This document shows positions 29,628 to 38,812 of a stretch of DNA of 64,000 nt, piece by piece. The translations under genes were made by a program, and so were the position numbers. The stretch covers positions 1 to 64,000 of the forward strand of contig JAIPJF010000016.1 of assembly GCA_021734325.1 (NCBI GenBank). The letters run 5' to 3'. This DNA is from Fidelibacterota bacterium (GTDB lineage Bacteria; Fidelibacterota; UBA8477; JABMPR01). How positions within the stretch are numbered: the first letter of the stretch is position 1; every line of letters begins with the position of its first letter. The notes beneath the pieces are model-generated. The model searched no databases and had not been told where the DNA came from. It was given only the letters and a program-made list of their open reading frames with translations.

Positions 29628-31034
29628 ATGCAGGATAGAAGAGAAAATCAGAGAAGCATTAAAAAGGCTGTTTCGATAGCTGGAATAGGTCTTCACACTG
29701 GTGTACAAACTCGAATGACTTTTAAGCCGGCAGCCCAGAACACAGGGATTCGATTTTTAAGAACAGATGTGCCCAACGCAAAACCTATCCCGGCTGACAT
29801 TGACCATGTGGTAGATATCTCAAGGGGCACGACGCTTGAGCATAATGGCTCACGGATTCATACCACTGAACACGTACTTGCAGCCATCAGTGGATTGGAA
29901 ATTGATAATATCCTCATTGAGCTGGATAACAAAGAACCACCAGTAATGGATGGAAGTGCAATTCCCTTTGTAGATATTCTATTAGCTGCAGGCTTTGAAG
30001 AGCAGGACGCTCCGCGAGAATATCTGGTTCTGGATAAAACCATTACCTATTCCGATCCCGAAAAGGGTGTTGATATTCATGCGCTGCCCTCGAATCAATT
30101 TAGAGTGACCTTCTTGATTGATTATAAGCTTCAGTCGCTAGGTACCCAGTATATGTCCTTCTATTCTCTTGAACAGGACTTTGTAGAACAAATAGCTCCA
30201 GCCCGAACGTTCTGCTTTCTCCACGAGGTTGAGGAGCTGAAGGAGCAGGGCCTGATCAAAGGTGGAAGTGCTGATACTGCCCTGGTTATGATCGATCGAA
30301 AGATTGAAGAATCAGAATTGGATCGTTTGCAAAAATTGTTCAATATCGATAAAAAGCTCGTACAAAGCGAAAATGGTATATTGAACGGCAAAAAATTGCG
30401 ATCGAAGACAGAACCTGTTCGGCATAAAATATTGGATCTGATCGGTGACCTCGCATTACTGGGGATGCCGATTCAGGGTCATATCACTGCTGCTCGTAGC
30501 GGACATGCCTCCAACGTTGAGCTGGTTCGCTTACTCAAAAAAGAATACGAAAAACAGATCCTGGCAAAACGCTTTCAAAGGAGACCCAGGGAAAGACAGA
30601 TCATCTTTGATACGGAAGCAATTATGCGGATATTGCCCCATAGATATCCCTTTTTGCTCATTGACCGAATCATTGATTTTATCCCTGGAGAGAAGATAAC
30701 CGCCATTAAAAACGTGACGATGAATGAACCCTTCTTTCAAGGACACTTCCCCGGTAAACCTGTTATGCCAGGTGTGTTATCCCTGGAAGCAATGGCGCAG
30801 GCCGGGGGTGCACTTTTATTGAATGCAGGAGAAGATCCTGAAAATAAACTTGTCTTCTTTTCCGCTATCAATAATGTCAAATTCCGTAAGTTGATCGAAC
30901 CGGGTGACCAGATAATATTTGAAATTGAACTCCTGAAATTTCGTTTACGCTCAGCCAAACTTAAGGGCATGGGTTTTGTTGACGGGAAGTTGGTGGTTGA
31001 AGCTGATCTCATGGCTTCAATTGTCGACAGATAG
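29628..31034 (+). CDS. lpxC-fabZ: Fused LpxC deacetylase / FabZ dehydratase
   Basis: One 468-residue chain carries two enzymes. Residues 1-300 are LpxC, the zinc deacetylase that commits UDP-acyl-GlcNAc to lipid A: SIAGIGLHTG, HTTEHVLAAISGLEIDN (zinc His), PPVMDGSA and VRHKILDLIGDLALLG with zinc His and Asp. From about 330 comes FabZ, the beta-hydroxyacyl-ACP dehydratase: MRILPHRYPFLLIDRI (catalytic His) and GHFPGKPVMPGVLSLEAMAQ (catalytic Glu). The fusion is well known in Bacteroidetes and other FCB bacteria. lpxA follows three bases after. Confidence 0.97.
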   Translation: MQDRRENQRSIKKAVSIAGIGLHTGVQTRMTFKPAAQNTGIRFLRTDVPNAKPIPADIDHVVDISRGTTLEHNGSRIHTTEHVLAAISGLEIDNILIELDNKEPPVMDGSAIPFVDILLAAGFEEQDAPREYLVLDKTITYSDPEKGVDIHALPSNQFRVTFLIDYKLQSLGTQYMSFYSLEQDFVEQIAPARTFCFLHEVEELKEQGLIKGGSADTALVMIDRKIEESELDRLQKLFNIDKKLVQSENGILNGKKLRSKTEPVRHKILDLIGDLALLGMPIQGHITAARSGHASNVELVRLLKKEYEKQILAKRFQRRPRERQIIFDTEAIMRILPHRYPFLLIDRIIDFIPGEKITAIKNVTMNEPFFQGHFPGKPVMPGVLSLEAMAQAGGALLLNAGEDPENKLVFFSAINNVKFRKLIEPGDQIIFEIELLKFRLRSAKLKGMGFVDGKLVVEADLMASIVDR

Positions 31035-31037
31035 TAC

Positions 31038-31820
31038 ATGACAGCACGAATCCACGCAACAGCGATCATTAGTCCTGATAATGTGAATATTGGGAAAAAT
31101 GTAACGATTGGTCCTTATTCAATCGTTGAGGAAAATGTCACCATTGGTGATGGTTGTATTTTAAAAGCTCATGTATTGGTCGGAGCTCGCACGATCCTTG
31201 GTAAGAATTGCCGCCTTTTTAATGGAGCGGTGGTCGGTGAAATTCCACAGGATTTAAAATATGCTGATGAGAATACTGAAACTATCCTAGGTGATAATGT
31301 TACTGTTCGGGAGTACTGCACAATTCATCGGGGAACGACGGATAGATGGAAAACAACGATTGGCAATAATGTCCTGATTATGGCATATTCACACATCGGA
31401 CATGATTGTATCATTGGAGACAATGTCATTATCGCTAATTCATGTAATATGGGTGGGCATGTCGAGATCGGTGAGTTTGCCATCATAGGCGGAGCTGTTC
31501 CCATCCATCAATTTGTAAAAATTGGTCCGCATGCATTTATCGCAGGTGGGTTTCGCATCACCAAGGATGTTCCACCCTACATCAGGGCTTCCAATACACC
31601 CCTGACCTACAACGGTCTGAATTCGGTCGGGCTTCATCGAAGAGGTTTTCCGAACGAATCAATAAATCTGATCAAAAAGGCCTATACCAAAATTTATCGC
31701 AGCCACCTCAATGTGAGTCAGGCGGTTGCAGATATTAAGAAAAACATGGATATCACTCCTGAAATTTTCGAGATTCTTAATTTCATCAAGGAAAGTTCAC
31801 GAGGGATAATTCGAGGATAA
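31038..31820 (+). CDS. lpxA: UDP-N-acetylglucosamine acyltransferase LpxA
   Basis: LpxA adds the first 3-hydroxyacyl chain to UDP-GlcNAc. The 260-residue protein is a left-handed beta-helix with hexapeptide repeats from the start (IHATAIISPDNVNIGKNVTIGPYSIV), the HRGTTD loop, MAYSHIGHDCIIG with the catalytic His, and a C-terminal helical domain (GLNSVGLHRRGFPNESINLIKKAY). It is next to lpxC-fabZ; lpxB is not in the window. Confidence 0.97.
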   Translation: MTARIHATAIISPDNVNIGKNVTIGPYSIVEENVTIGDGCILKAHVLVGARTILGKNCRLFNGAVVGEIPQDLKYADENTETILGDNVTVREYCTIHRGTTDRWKTTIGNNVLIMAYSHIGHDCIIGDNVIIANSCNMGGHVEIGEFAIIGGAVPIHQFVKIGPHAFIAGGFRITKDVPPYIRASNTPLTYNGLNSVGLHRRGFPNESINLIKKAYTKIYRSHLNVSQAVADIKKNMDITPEIFEILNFIKESSRGIIRG

Positions 31821-31827
31821 TTGGCTT

Positions 31828-31845
31828 GAGGAGGAATACTCCCTC
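31828..31845 (+). promoter_or_regulatory. Possible hairpin covering the ribosome binding site
   Basis: GAGGAGG (31828-31834), the only good binding site before the ATG at 31849, can pair with CTCCCTC (31839-31845) in a six-base-pair stem with one bulge and a five-base loop. This could limit translation of the downstream gene. The stem is short, so the effect is uncertain. Confidence 0.3.
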
Positions 31846-31848
31846 TTT

Positions 31849-32550
31849 ATGACTCCTTCTATGTCTTTATACTCTGCCAAGTTAGCAATCTTCATCTTCT
31901 TACTGCATTTGATGCATCTCCAACTGTCTTCCAGTGATAACTTTCCCACAGCAAATGATTTTGGGTCATTCAAATCCGATTTGATGCTATCATCATTCAT
32001 AGCCAATCTTCCCAATAAACAGGGGAGTGATTATTATATTGGTATCCAGGCATCGGCTTCTTCGTTCAGCTCAGCATCGCCTGAACAAATAATTATTCCC
32101 GGGTTTCGCCTCAGCATCTACCCGAATCCTGAGTACAATCTGTGGGCTCAAATGGGGAAATGGCCAGGATCTCAACCAGAATTTTCGGTTGGGACCGGTA
32201 TTCAGGTTTCATTTCCAGGTGAAAATACACAGTACGGACAAACTCTGGGAGCTACCTGGAATAAAATATTCGGGACTGACTATTCTCAGCGTGACATCAG
32301 TATTCACGGTATTTACACGCGCTATTCCTCACCTTGGGATTTTGGACTTATGGCCATTTACACCATGCACCATGTGCTTGTTGAAAATGCTGCTAATTTT
32401 CAAGATTTTGATCGCACCCAACTATTCCTAGTCCCATATTTTAGCTGGACGTTCGGTGATGTAATGCGATTAACTGCCAGTGTTCCCTTTAATACGCAGG
32501 GTGCAGCATTATCAGCTGATATTGAATGGTTTGTTGGACAAAGGGAATAA
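31849..32550 (+). CDS. Uncharacterised envelope protein, small outer-membrane barrel-like
   Basis: I do not recognise this family. The 233-residue product has a hydrophobic start (AKLAIFIFLLHLMHLQLSSS) that may be a signal peptide, and from about residue 60 many short strands with alternating aromatic and polar residues (YYIGIQASASSF, FRLSIYPNPEYNLWAQMGKW, FSVGTGIQVSF, DISIHGIYTRYSSPWDFGLMAIYT, LFLVPYFSWTFGDVMRLTASV). This resembles a small beta-barrel. It sits between lpxA and dxr and its last codon overlaps the dxr start, so it is in the same operon. Confidence 0.7.
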   Translation: MTPSMSLYSAKLAIFIFLLHLMHLQLSSSDNFPTANDFGSFKSDLMLSSFIANLPNKQGSDYYIGIQASASSFSSASPEQIIIPGFRLSIYPNPEYNLWAQMGKWPGSQPEFSVGTGIQVSFPGENTQYGQTLGATWNKIFGTDYSQRDISIHGIYTRYSSPWDFGLMAIYTMHHVLVENAANFQDFDRTQLFLVPYFSWTFGDVMRLTASVPFNTQGAALSADIEWFVGQRE

Positions 32551-33698
32551 TGAATATGGGGACAAAATATCTTTCAATACTGGGAGCAAGTGGCAGCATT
32601 GGTGTGAACGCTTTAAGCGTTGTTCGTGATTTTCCAGATAATTTTCGTGTCCGCTACTTGTCAGCCCACTCCCAGGCTGACCTTCTCATCGCCCAGGCAA
32701 AAGAATTTTTACCTGATGCTGTTGCCATTGGAGATGAGACCAAATACAGGGCTGTAAAAGAGGCTCTCCCTGGTATTGAAGTTTTAAGCGGTCGTTCAGG
32801 ACTTTTAGAATTAGCATCAAGGAATAATGTTGATATCATGCTCAATGCCATCGTTGGTAGTGCAGGCATGGAACCAACGATTAATAGTATTAAGGCCGGA
32901 GTAAATGTTGCCCTCTCAAACAAGGAGAGCCTTGTCATGGCAGGAGGTCTCATCAAAGGACTTCTCGCAAGCGAGGGCGTGGATTTATACCCCGTTGATA
33001 GCGAGCATAGTGCGATCTGGCAATGTCTCAGCGGTGAAGTTCCCACGGATGTAAAGCGATTGATTATCACAGGCTCGGGAGGACCTTTCAGAACGACACC
33101 AAGGGGAGACTTCAAGAATGTAACTGTCGCCCAGGCTCTTAACCACCCAAACTGGTCCATGGGACGAAAGATAACTATCGATTCTGCCACGTTGATGAAT
33201 AAAGGTCTTGAAGTGATTGAGGCCTACTGGCTATTCGATCTCCCGGTTGAAAAAATAAATATCGTCATTCATCCACAGAGTATCGTCCACTCAATGGTTG
33301 AGTTCGTGGATGGCTCGGTGAAAGCACAGCTGGGATTACCGGATATGAAGATCCCCATACAGTACGCGCTAACATATCCGAATCATTTCCCACAGTCATG
33401 GGAGCAGTTGGATCTGGCAGAAATTGGGACACTCAGCTTTGAAAAACCGGATTATGAGAAATTCACCTGTCTCAATTTAGCATTTGAAGCCCTAAAAACA
33501 GGTGGAAGTCTACCCGTTGTCTTAAATGTAGCTAATGAGCAGGCAGTGTATAGATTCTTAAACGGTGAGATAGGTTTTACCCAAATTCCAGAGTTAATTG
33601 ACCAGGCGATGAATAAGCATGATTTTCTTGAACACCCAGACCTGGATGATATCTTAGCCCTGGAAGTTTGGACCAAGTCATTTATAAAAAGGAGTTAA
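32550..33698 (+). CDS. dxr: 1-deoxy-D-xylulose 5-phosphate reductoisomerase
   Basis: Dxr converts DXP to MEP with NADPH, the committed step of the MEP isoprenoid route that feeds uppS and quinone synthesis. The 382-residue protein has the nucleotide-binding LGASGSIGVNAL, SNKESLVMAGG, PVDSEHSAIWQ, GSGGPFR, MGRKITIDSATLMNKGLEVIEAYWLFD and IHPQSIVHSMVEF. The ATG at 32550 overlaps the preceding stop; an ATG at 32556 is possible. Confidence 0.97.
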   Translation: MNMGTKYLSILGASGSIGVNALSVVRDFPDNFRVRYLSAHSQADLLIAQAKEFLPDAVAIGDETKYRAVKEALPGIEVLSGRSGLLELASRNNVDIMLNAIVGSAGMEPTINSIKAGVNVALSNKESLVMAGGLIKGLLASEGVDLYPVDSEHSAIWQCLSGEVPTDVKRLIITGSGGPFRTTPRGDFKNVTVAQALNHPNWSMGRKITIDSATLMNKGLEVIEAYWLFDLPVEKINIVIHPQSIVHSMVEFVDGSVKAQLGLPDMKIPIQYALTYPNHFPQSWEQLDLAEIGTLSFEKPDYEKFTCLNLAFEALKTGGSLPVVLNVANEQAVYRFLNGEIGFTQIPELIDQAMNKHDFLEHPDLDDILALEVWTKSFIKRS

Positions 33699-33708
33699 CT
33701 GAAGCTAT

Positions 33709-34908
33709 ATGGGTTTCTTTTCGATAGATACGTTAGTAACAATTGTAGCGGCCATTTTTACACTGGGTATTCTCATCCTGATTCATGAGCTTGGGCACTT
33801 TCTGGCTGCGCGAATGGTAGGTATCAGAGTGGAACGCTTTTCCATAGGTATGCCGCCGAGACTCATCAGTTTGAAAAATAAATTTGATGGTCTCTGGATT
33901 AAACTTTTCATTCCCTGGTTCCTTCAGCGAGCAGTTGATGCAGAAAGCATTGAATATCGGATCCCAAGAAGGCATCCCAAAGCGGGGGATACAGAGTATG
34001 CATTAAGTTGGACGCCTTTTGGTGGGTATGTGAAGATGTCAGGAATGATAGATGAGTCTTTGGATGGTAAGATCGAAGGCGAACCCTGGGAATTTCAAAG
34101 TAAAAAAAGATGGCAACAGTTACTGGCAATTTCAGGTGGGGTAATTATGAATACCATCCTCGCATTTGTCATTTTTAGTGTCATCATGTACACAACCGGA
34201 ATGGAGGAGCCCGTTGAAGGAACACAGGTTGGAACCCTCGTAAGTACGGAGGATAGACCGGTGTTCCCTGCTGAAGCAGCTGGAGTGAAGGTCAATGATC
34301 AGATTATTGCTATCAATGGTCAATCTGTTGAAAAATGGGAAGAATTGACAAATATTGTACACGGAATGCCAGGTCAAAAAATTGAATTGGAATGGTTAAG
34401 TAATGGTATCAGGCACTCAGACTCGCTGCTGGTAATCAAGGAATCGGTTCCAACGGCAGATGGTGTACTCGACGTGGGTATGATAGGTGTTGGTCGGGTA
34501 ACTGAGCATGTTGACCTCGGATTTTTTGCTTCTGTCAAGTATGGAGCCAGAAGTACCTATATGTTTGGTACACTCATGGCCCGAGGATTCTGGTCAATGA
34601 TCACTGGTGAGACTTCCATGGATCAGGTTGGGGGACCGATCATGATTGCGCAGATGGCCGGTGAGATGGCTCGTCGAGGGTGGCTTGATATTTTTTATTT
34701 CATGGCCATCATCAGTGTGAATCTGGCATTTATCAATATTCTGCCAATACCTGGTCTGGATGGAGGCCATTTTCTCATCATAAGTATTGAAGGTCTTATT
34801 AGGCGGCCTTTACCGTTGAATGTCAAGTTGATCATCCAACAAGTCGGTATGATGTTCTTGCTGGGTTTGATCATTTTTATCACAGTTCAGGATATTGCCC
34901 GCTTATAG
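33709..34908 (+). CDS. rseP: RIP metalloprotease RseP (site-2 protease)
   Basis: RseP cleaves within the membrane, releasing regulators such as anti-sigma factors in envelope stress and trimming signal-peptide remnants. The 399-residue protein has the zinc motif HELGH in the first membrane helix, GGYVKMSG near residue 105, one visible PDZ domain (GVKVNDQIIAINGQSVEKW), and the LDGGH motif (NILPIPGLDGGHFL) near the C-terminus. The dxr-rseP pairing is common. Confidence 0.95.
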   Translation: MGFFSIDTLVTIVAAIFTLGILILIHELGHFLAARMVGIRVERFSIGMPPRLISLKNKFDGLWIKLFIPWFLQRAVDAESIEYRIPRRHPKAGDTEYALSWTPFGGYVKMSGMIDESLDGKIEGEPWEFQSKKRWQQLLAISGGVIMNTILAFVIFSVIMYTTGMEEPVEGTQVGTLVSTEDRPVFPAEAAGVKVNDQIIAINGQSVEKWEELTNIVHGMPGQKIELEWLSNGIRHSDSLLVIKESVPTADGVLDVGMIGVGRVTEHVDLGFFASVKYGARSTYMFGTLMARGFWSMITGETSMDQVGGPIMIAQMAGEMARRGWLDIFYFMAIISVNLAFINILPIPGLDGGHFLIISIEGLIRRPLPLNVKLIIQQVGMMFLLGLIIFITVQDIARL

Positions 34909-34925
34909 TTTTGTCTGGCTAAGGT

Positions 34926-35870
34926 ATGATGGCTCCCAAATCGAACAAGACCAGCCTGCCTGTATACTTGAGATATTTTCTTGAGTTTATCGCTTTATCC
35001 CTCTTTAATGTCATCCTTTTTATACTTCCATGGTCACTATCCTGGCGTCTGGGCAGGGGCTTGGGCTGGCTTGCCTATCATTTTCTCAGTAAACGAAAAT
35101 CAACGGTTGCACGAAACGTTCGCCGAGCCTTCCCTGAATTACAAGCTGCAGAGTATGAGGAATTGATCAAAGCTTGCTATCAACATTGGGGTGAAGGATT
35201 TATCTCGACCTTGAAACTCTGGATGTTGAGAAAGAAAAAGGTAAGATCGATCGTTGAAGCTCCAGGCATCGACGAGTATGTTCTTGAAGCCCAAAGATTG
35301 AACGAGCCTATCCTGTATTTTACCGGTCATTTTGGATCCTGGGAAATGGCAGGGCGCTATGTTGGCGAAATCGGCCCCGGAGCTGCTTCCATTTATCGGA
35401 TTCAGAGAAATCCGATGGTAAACTGGTTCCTGACCTGGATCAGGGAGTTCCATCAATTGAAGCTGATCAATTCCTGGTCGGGGATGCCGGCCTTTGAAGA
35501 TGCATTGCGGCGATATAATGGGTTGGCAGTGGTAGGGGACCAATTCAAAGGCGCAAAGGGGGTTCAGGTTGATTTTTTTGGTATTCCCTCATCAACGCCT
35601 AAGGGCGCCGCCATCCTCACATATCGAATGAAACCAAGATTGGTGTTCCTTGCCAGCACTCAGCATCGCGGCAGGTATAAGATACATATAGAGGAAATTA
35701 AATATGAAGTACCGGATACGCTGACAGAAGAATGGGTTCAAGAACTGACCCAGGAATTGACTGGGAAATTGGAAGCTCAGGTAAGAAAGTATCCCGAACA
35801 GTATTTCTGGTTTCATAAACGTTGGCGTGATCTTGATCGACAAGAGTCCAAAATGCATGAAAAATCATGA
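34926..35870 (+). CDS. Lipid A acyltransferase, LpxL/HtrB family
   Basis: These inner-membrane enzymes add secondary acyl chains to lipid A from acyl-ACP. The 314-residue protein has an N-terminal membrane helix (FLEFIALSLFNVILFILPW), STVARNVRRAFPE, the HX4E catalytic motif in TGHFGSWEMAG, and GDQFKGAKGVQVDFFGIPSSTPKGAA. Its stop overlaps the next ATG. Close to lpxD, lpxC and lpxA, it completes this lipid A gene set; the exact acyl position cannot be told. Confidence 0.9.
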   Translation: MMAPKSNKTSLPVYLRYFLEFIALSLFNVILFILPWSLSWRLGRGLGWLAYHFLSKRKSTVARNVRRAFPELQAAEYEELIKACYQHWGEGFISTLKLWMLRKKKVRSIVEAPGIDEYVLEAQRLNEPILYFTGHFGSWEMAGRYVGEIGPGAASIYRIQRNPMVNWFLTWIREFHQLKLINSWSGMPAFEDALRRYNGLAVVGDQFKGAKGVQVDFFGIPSSTPKGAAILTYRMKPRLVFLASTQHRGRYKIHIEEIKYEVPDTLTEEWVQELTQELTGKLEAQVRKYPEQYFWFHKRWRDLDRQESKMHEKS

Positions 35871-36493
35871 CCATAATCAATGTAAATAATAACATTTTAT
35901 CAAATGCTGATAAAGACTTGATACTCAATGCGTTAAAAAGCGACGAGCTAATAGTTTACCCTACAGACACACTTTATGGACTCGGTGTGAATGCCTGCTC
36001 GGAAAAGGCAGTCAATCGGCTCTATGAATTAAAGGAACGTGACAAATCCCCCATATCGGTGCTTCTGGAGTCTACGGAAAATTGCCTTGATATTGCCAGG
36101 GATTTAAGCAACCAGGCTGTAAAAATAATTCAATATTTCCTGCCTGGTCCCATGACCGTGATTTGCAGGAGTGATTTTCCATTTGCCGATCAATTGTACT
36201 CTGAACGAGGAACTATTGGCATGAGAGTCCCCGGTGACAATATTTCCAGGGAGATTCCCCACCTTTTAGGGAGTCCAATCACGACGACAAGTGTAAATCC
36301 ACGAGGGCTACCACCAGCCAGAACCATTTCTGAGATGAGATCCTATTTTGGGTCGGAAATATCATTGATATTGGATGCCGGGACACTGGCAGAGTCGCCA
36401 GGGAGTACAGTTATCGATCTTACAACCCATCCATTTAAGGTCCTGAGGGAAGGTAAAATAACTCGCCAATCCTTGCGGGATTTCCTAAACTAA
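35867..36493 (+). CDS. YrdC/Sua5 family threonylcarbamoyl-AMP synthase
   Basis: This family makes threonylcarbamoyl-AMP for t6A modification of tRNAs that read ANN codons. The 208-residue, single-domain protein shows LIVYPTDTLYGLGVNACSEKAVNRLYELKERDKSPISVLL, the FLPGPMTVI segment, GMRVPGDN, TTSVNPRGLPPA and STVIDLT. It lacks the extra Sua5 domain, so it is the short YrdC type. It overlaps the acyltransferase gene by four bases. Confidence 0.93.
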   Translation: MTIINVNNNILSNADKDLILNALKSDELIVYPTDTLYGLGVNACSEKAVNRLYELKERDKSPISVLLESTENCLDIARDLSNQAVKIIQYFLPGPMTVICRSDFPFADQLYSERGTIGMRVPGDNISREIPHLLGSPITTTSVNPRGLPPARTISEMRSYFGSEISLILDAGTLAESPGSTVIDLTTHPFKVLREGKITRQSLRDFLN

Positions 36494-36500
36494 GGGCAAC

Positions 36501-38321
36501 ATGTACAGCCGTATTATCAAACTGGTAAAACCTTACTGGGCCTATATCACGGCAGGTATGGGTTTTTCAATTGTGAATGTCATTTTTCATTCACTTACGC
36601 TCTGGCTTTCAGCCTCCTTTATTACAACCATCTTCTCATCACCAGAAGAGCAGGTCGCCTCTCCTGTTGATCACATGGTCCAGAACGCTGATTTGAATGA
36701 ACGCTTGAAGCAGTTTACCCATGAATACTTTTTCTCAGGTTCCCAGCTGGATGCCTTGGCGACGCTCGGTATCGTCATCTTGGTCAGCTACTTGATTAAA
36801 TCTATCGCCTATTATGGTAATGCATTGTTCACTGGATATGTTCAGGCTAAAGTGGTTCAGGATCTCCGCTCTCGTCTCTACCAGCATTTTCTGACTCAGC
36901 CCCTGAGTTTCTTTCAATCAAGGCGTAGTGGTGATATGATCTCTCTGGCCATGAATGACGTGCTGAAAGTGAATCAAGCGCTGGCTACTACATTTCATCC
37001 ATTGGTGATCGAACCATTGTACATAATCACCTACCTTTCCCTGCTCTTTATTATCGATTGGAAACTTACCCTGATCTCTATCCTTGTCATTCCTCTGACA
37101 TCCTTGTTTATCTATGTCATCAGCAAGAGTATTCGACGAAAAGTAGTTCGTGTTCAAATCCAGCTTGGAGAAATAACAACACGCTTTTCTGAGCTTATTC
37201 AAGGTATCAGAATTATCAAGGCCTTTGTCAATGAAGATGGAGAGCGAAAGCGTTTTAGCGGTGAAGCACAGAAGCTCTATCGCTTGATGTTTCGCCAGAT
37301 AAAATTGCAATCCCTTTCTTTGCCAGTTACAGAAATGTTGGGTGTCTCCATGGCAGTTTTACTTCTCTGGATCGGTGGGGAACAGGTGCTGAAGTACAAG
37401 ACCATCACCAGCGCAGATTTTTTACGATTTATTGTGATCCTTTTTGCATCCTATCAGCCGATAAGGAATCTGGCAAAGATAAATATAAATATTCAGAATG
37501 GTCTCGCCGCTGGAGCCAGGGTATTTCAAATGCTGGATATTGAGCCATCGATCAAGGATGAGAGTAATAGCACAGAATTGGGTGAATTTCATGATCAAAT
37601 TCGATTTGAATCTGTCACCTTCGGTTACGATACTTCAGATATCCCGGCAATAAGAAATTTAACCACGACCATCAACAAGGGAGAAATTGTCGCCCTCGTC
37701 GGTCCAAGTGGTGCAGGAAAAAGTACGGTTGTTGACTTGATCCCCCGGTTTCATGATATTCGTGGTGGTTGCATAAGTATCGATGGTCATGATATACGCA
37801 AACTGACCAGAGCCAGTATTCGTAGACAAATCGGTATTGTATCACAGGAGACAATCCTGTTCAATGACACAGTTTTCAATAATATCAATTATGGGATGAA
37901 TTGCAGTCAGTCCCAAATTGAAGAAGCCGCGGTAAGGGCAAACGCCCATGCGTTTATCATGGAATTGGAGGATCAGTATCAAACCATGCTGGGTGAGCAT
38001 GGTGCACGCTTGTCAGGTGGTCAGAAGCAAAGGATTGCCATTGCCAGAGCACTGCTCAAAGATCCTGCAATATTGATATTAGATGAAGCCACCTCTGCCC
38101 TGGATACTGAATCTGAACAAGCTGTCCAATCTGCCATTGATACACTGATGCGTGGGCGAACCGTGATTGTGATCGCACATCGGCTTTCAACCATTCTTAA
38201 TGCTGATAAAATATTGGTGATGGACCAGGGTGAGATTGTCGAGCAGGGCAACCACGAAGCTTTGAGAAAGGCTGGCGGTCTTTATGAAAAACTTTACCGA
38301 CTACAATTTGCCAGCAAATAG
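36501..38321 (+). CDS. ABC exporter, MsbA-like (half transporter)
   Basis: The 606-residue protein joins a six-helix membrane domain (residues 1-330) and an ATPase domain with Walker A GPSGAGKSTV, Q-loop VSQETILFN, signature LSGGQKQRIAIA, Walker B ILILDEATSALD and switch AHRLST. The context (lipid A genes just upstream) suggests it flips lipid A core like MsbA, but lipid exporters of this family cannot be assigned a substrate by sequence alone. Confidence 0.9.
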   Translation: MYSRIIKLVKPYWAYITAGMGFSIVNVIFHSLTLWLSASFITTIFSSPEEQVASPVDHMVQNADLNERLKQFTHEYFFSGSQLDALATLGIVILVSYLIKSIAYYGNALFTGYVQAKVVQDLRSRLYQHFLTQPLSFFQSRRSGDMISLAMNDVLKVNQALATTFHPLVIEPLYIITYLSLLFIIDWKLTLISILVIPLTSLFIYVISKSIRRKVVRVQIQLGEITTRFSELIQGIRIIKAFVNEDGERKRFSGEAQKLYRLMFRQIKLQSLSLPVTEMLGVSMAVLLLWIGGEQVLKYKTITSADFLRFIVILFASYQPIRNLAKININIQNGLAAGARVFQMLDIEPSIKDESNSTELGEFHDQIRFESVTFGYDTSDIPAIRNLTTTINKGEIVALVGPSGAGKSTVVDLIPRFHDIRGGCISIDGHDIRKLTRASIRRQIGIVSQETILFNDTVFNNINYGMNCSQSQIEEAAVRANAHAFIMELEDQYQTMLGEHGARLSGGQKQRIAIARALLKDPAILILDEATSALDTESEQAVQSAIDTLMRGRTVIVIAHRLSTILNADKILVMDQGEIVEQGNHEALRKAGGLYEKLYRLQFASK

Positions 38322-38331
38322 GTCTTAACTT

Positions 38332-38733
38332 CTACTCGGACTTAAACGTCCAATAATCATTCAACAGATAATTTAGTACCGATGCAATAAAAATGGCGAT
38401 CAGGTTGGCCAGAAGATAGTAAAGCCCGGTAAAATGATTCAGTAGCAGCAGAATTATCCAATTTAAGGCACCTGCCACCCAGCTCACAAGCGTGAACCTC
38501 AATAAACCTGCCCTGACAGCCTCGAAGCCCTTCATCTCCCTGTCTGCCCAGGTAAAGCGCATATTCCAAACAAAATTATTGAGAATGGCCACCTGAATGG
38601 CTAGTAGGGAAGCAAAGGATAGAGGCAGGTGGAGGTACTCTTTCAGCAGGAATAGGATACCGCTATTAACGACGATACCGGAAACCCCAACAAAAGTGAA
38701 GATAATAAATCGTTTTGGAAGGGCAACCGCCAT
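38332..38733 (-). CDS. GtrA family membrane protein
   Basis: GtrA-type proteins are small four-helix membrane proteins, often linked to flipping of glycosyl-lipid intermediates. The 133-residue protein has FIIFTFVGVSGIVVNSGILFLLKEYL, LAIQVAILNNFVWNMRFTW, and the ending FIASVLNYLLNDYWTFKSE, the family signature. It is on the minus strand, convergent with the ABC exporter and divergent from the DUF3108 gene. The sugar partner is unknown. Confidence 0.92.
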   Translation of the reverse strand: MAVALPKRFIIFTFVGVSGIVVNSGILFLLKEYLHLPLSFASLLAIQVAILNNFVWNMRFTWADREMKGFEAVRAGLLRFTLVSWVAGALNWIILLLLNHFTGLYYLLANLIAIFIASVLNYLLNDYWTFKSE

Positions 38734-38812
38734 GGATCAATTTAGTCTGCCTCAACTTAATGTATAGACAAAAAGCTTGAGTATTTCGGCAATAGCGTAT
38801 AGTTTCAGGTAG

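Noticed and set aside
32654-33190. 178-codon minus-strand frame
   Set aside because: It lies wholly inside dxr on the opposite strand and has no family sequence.
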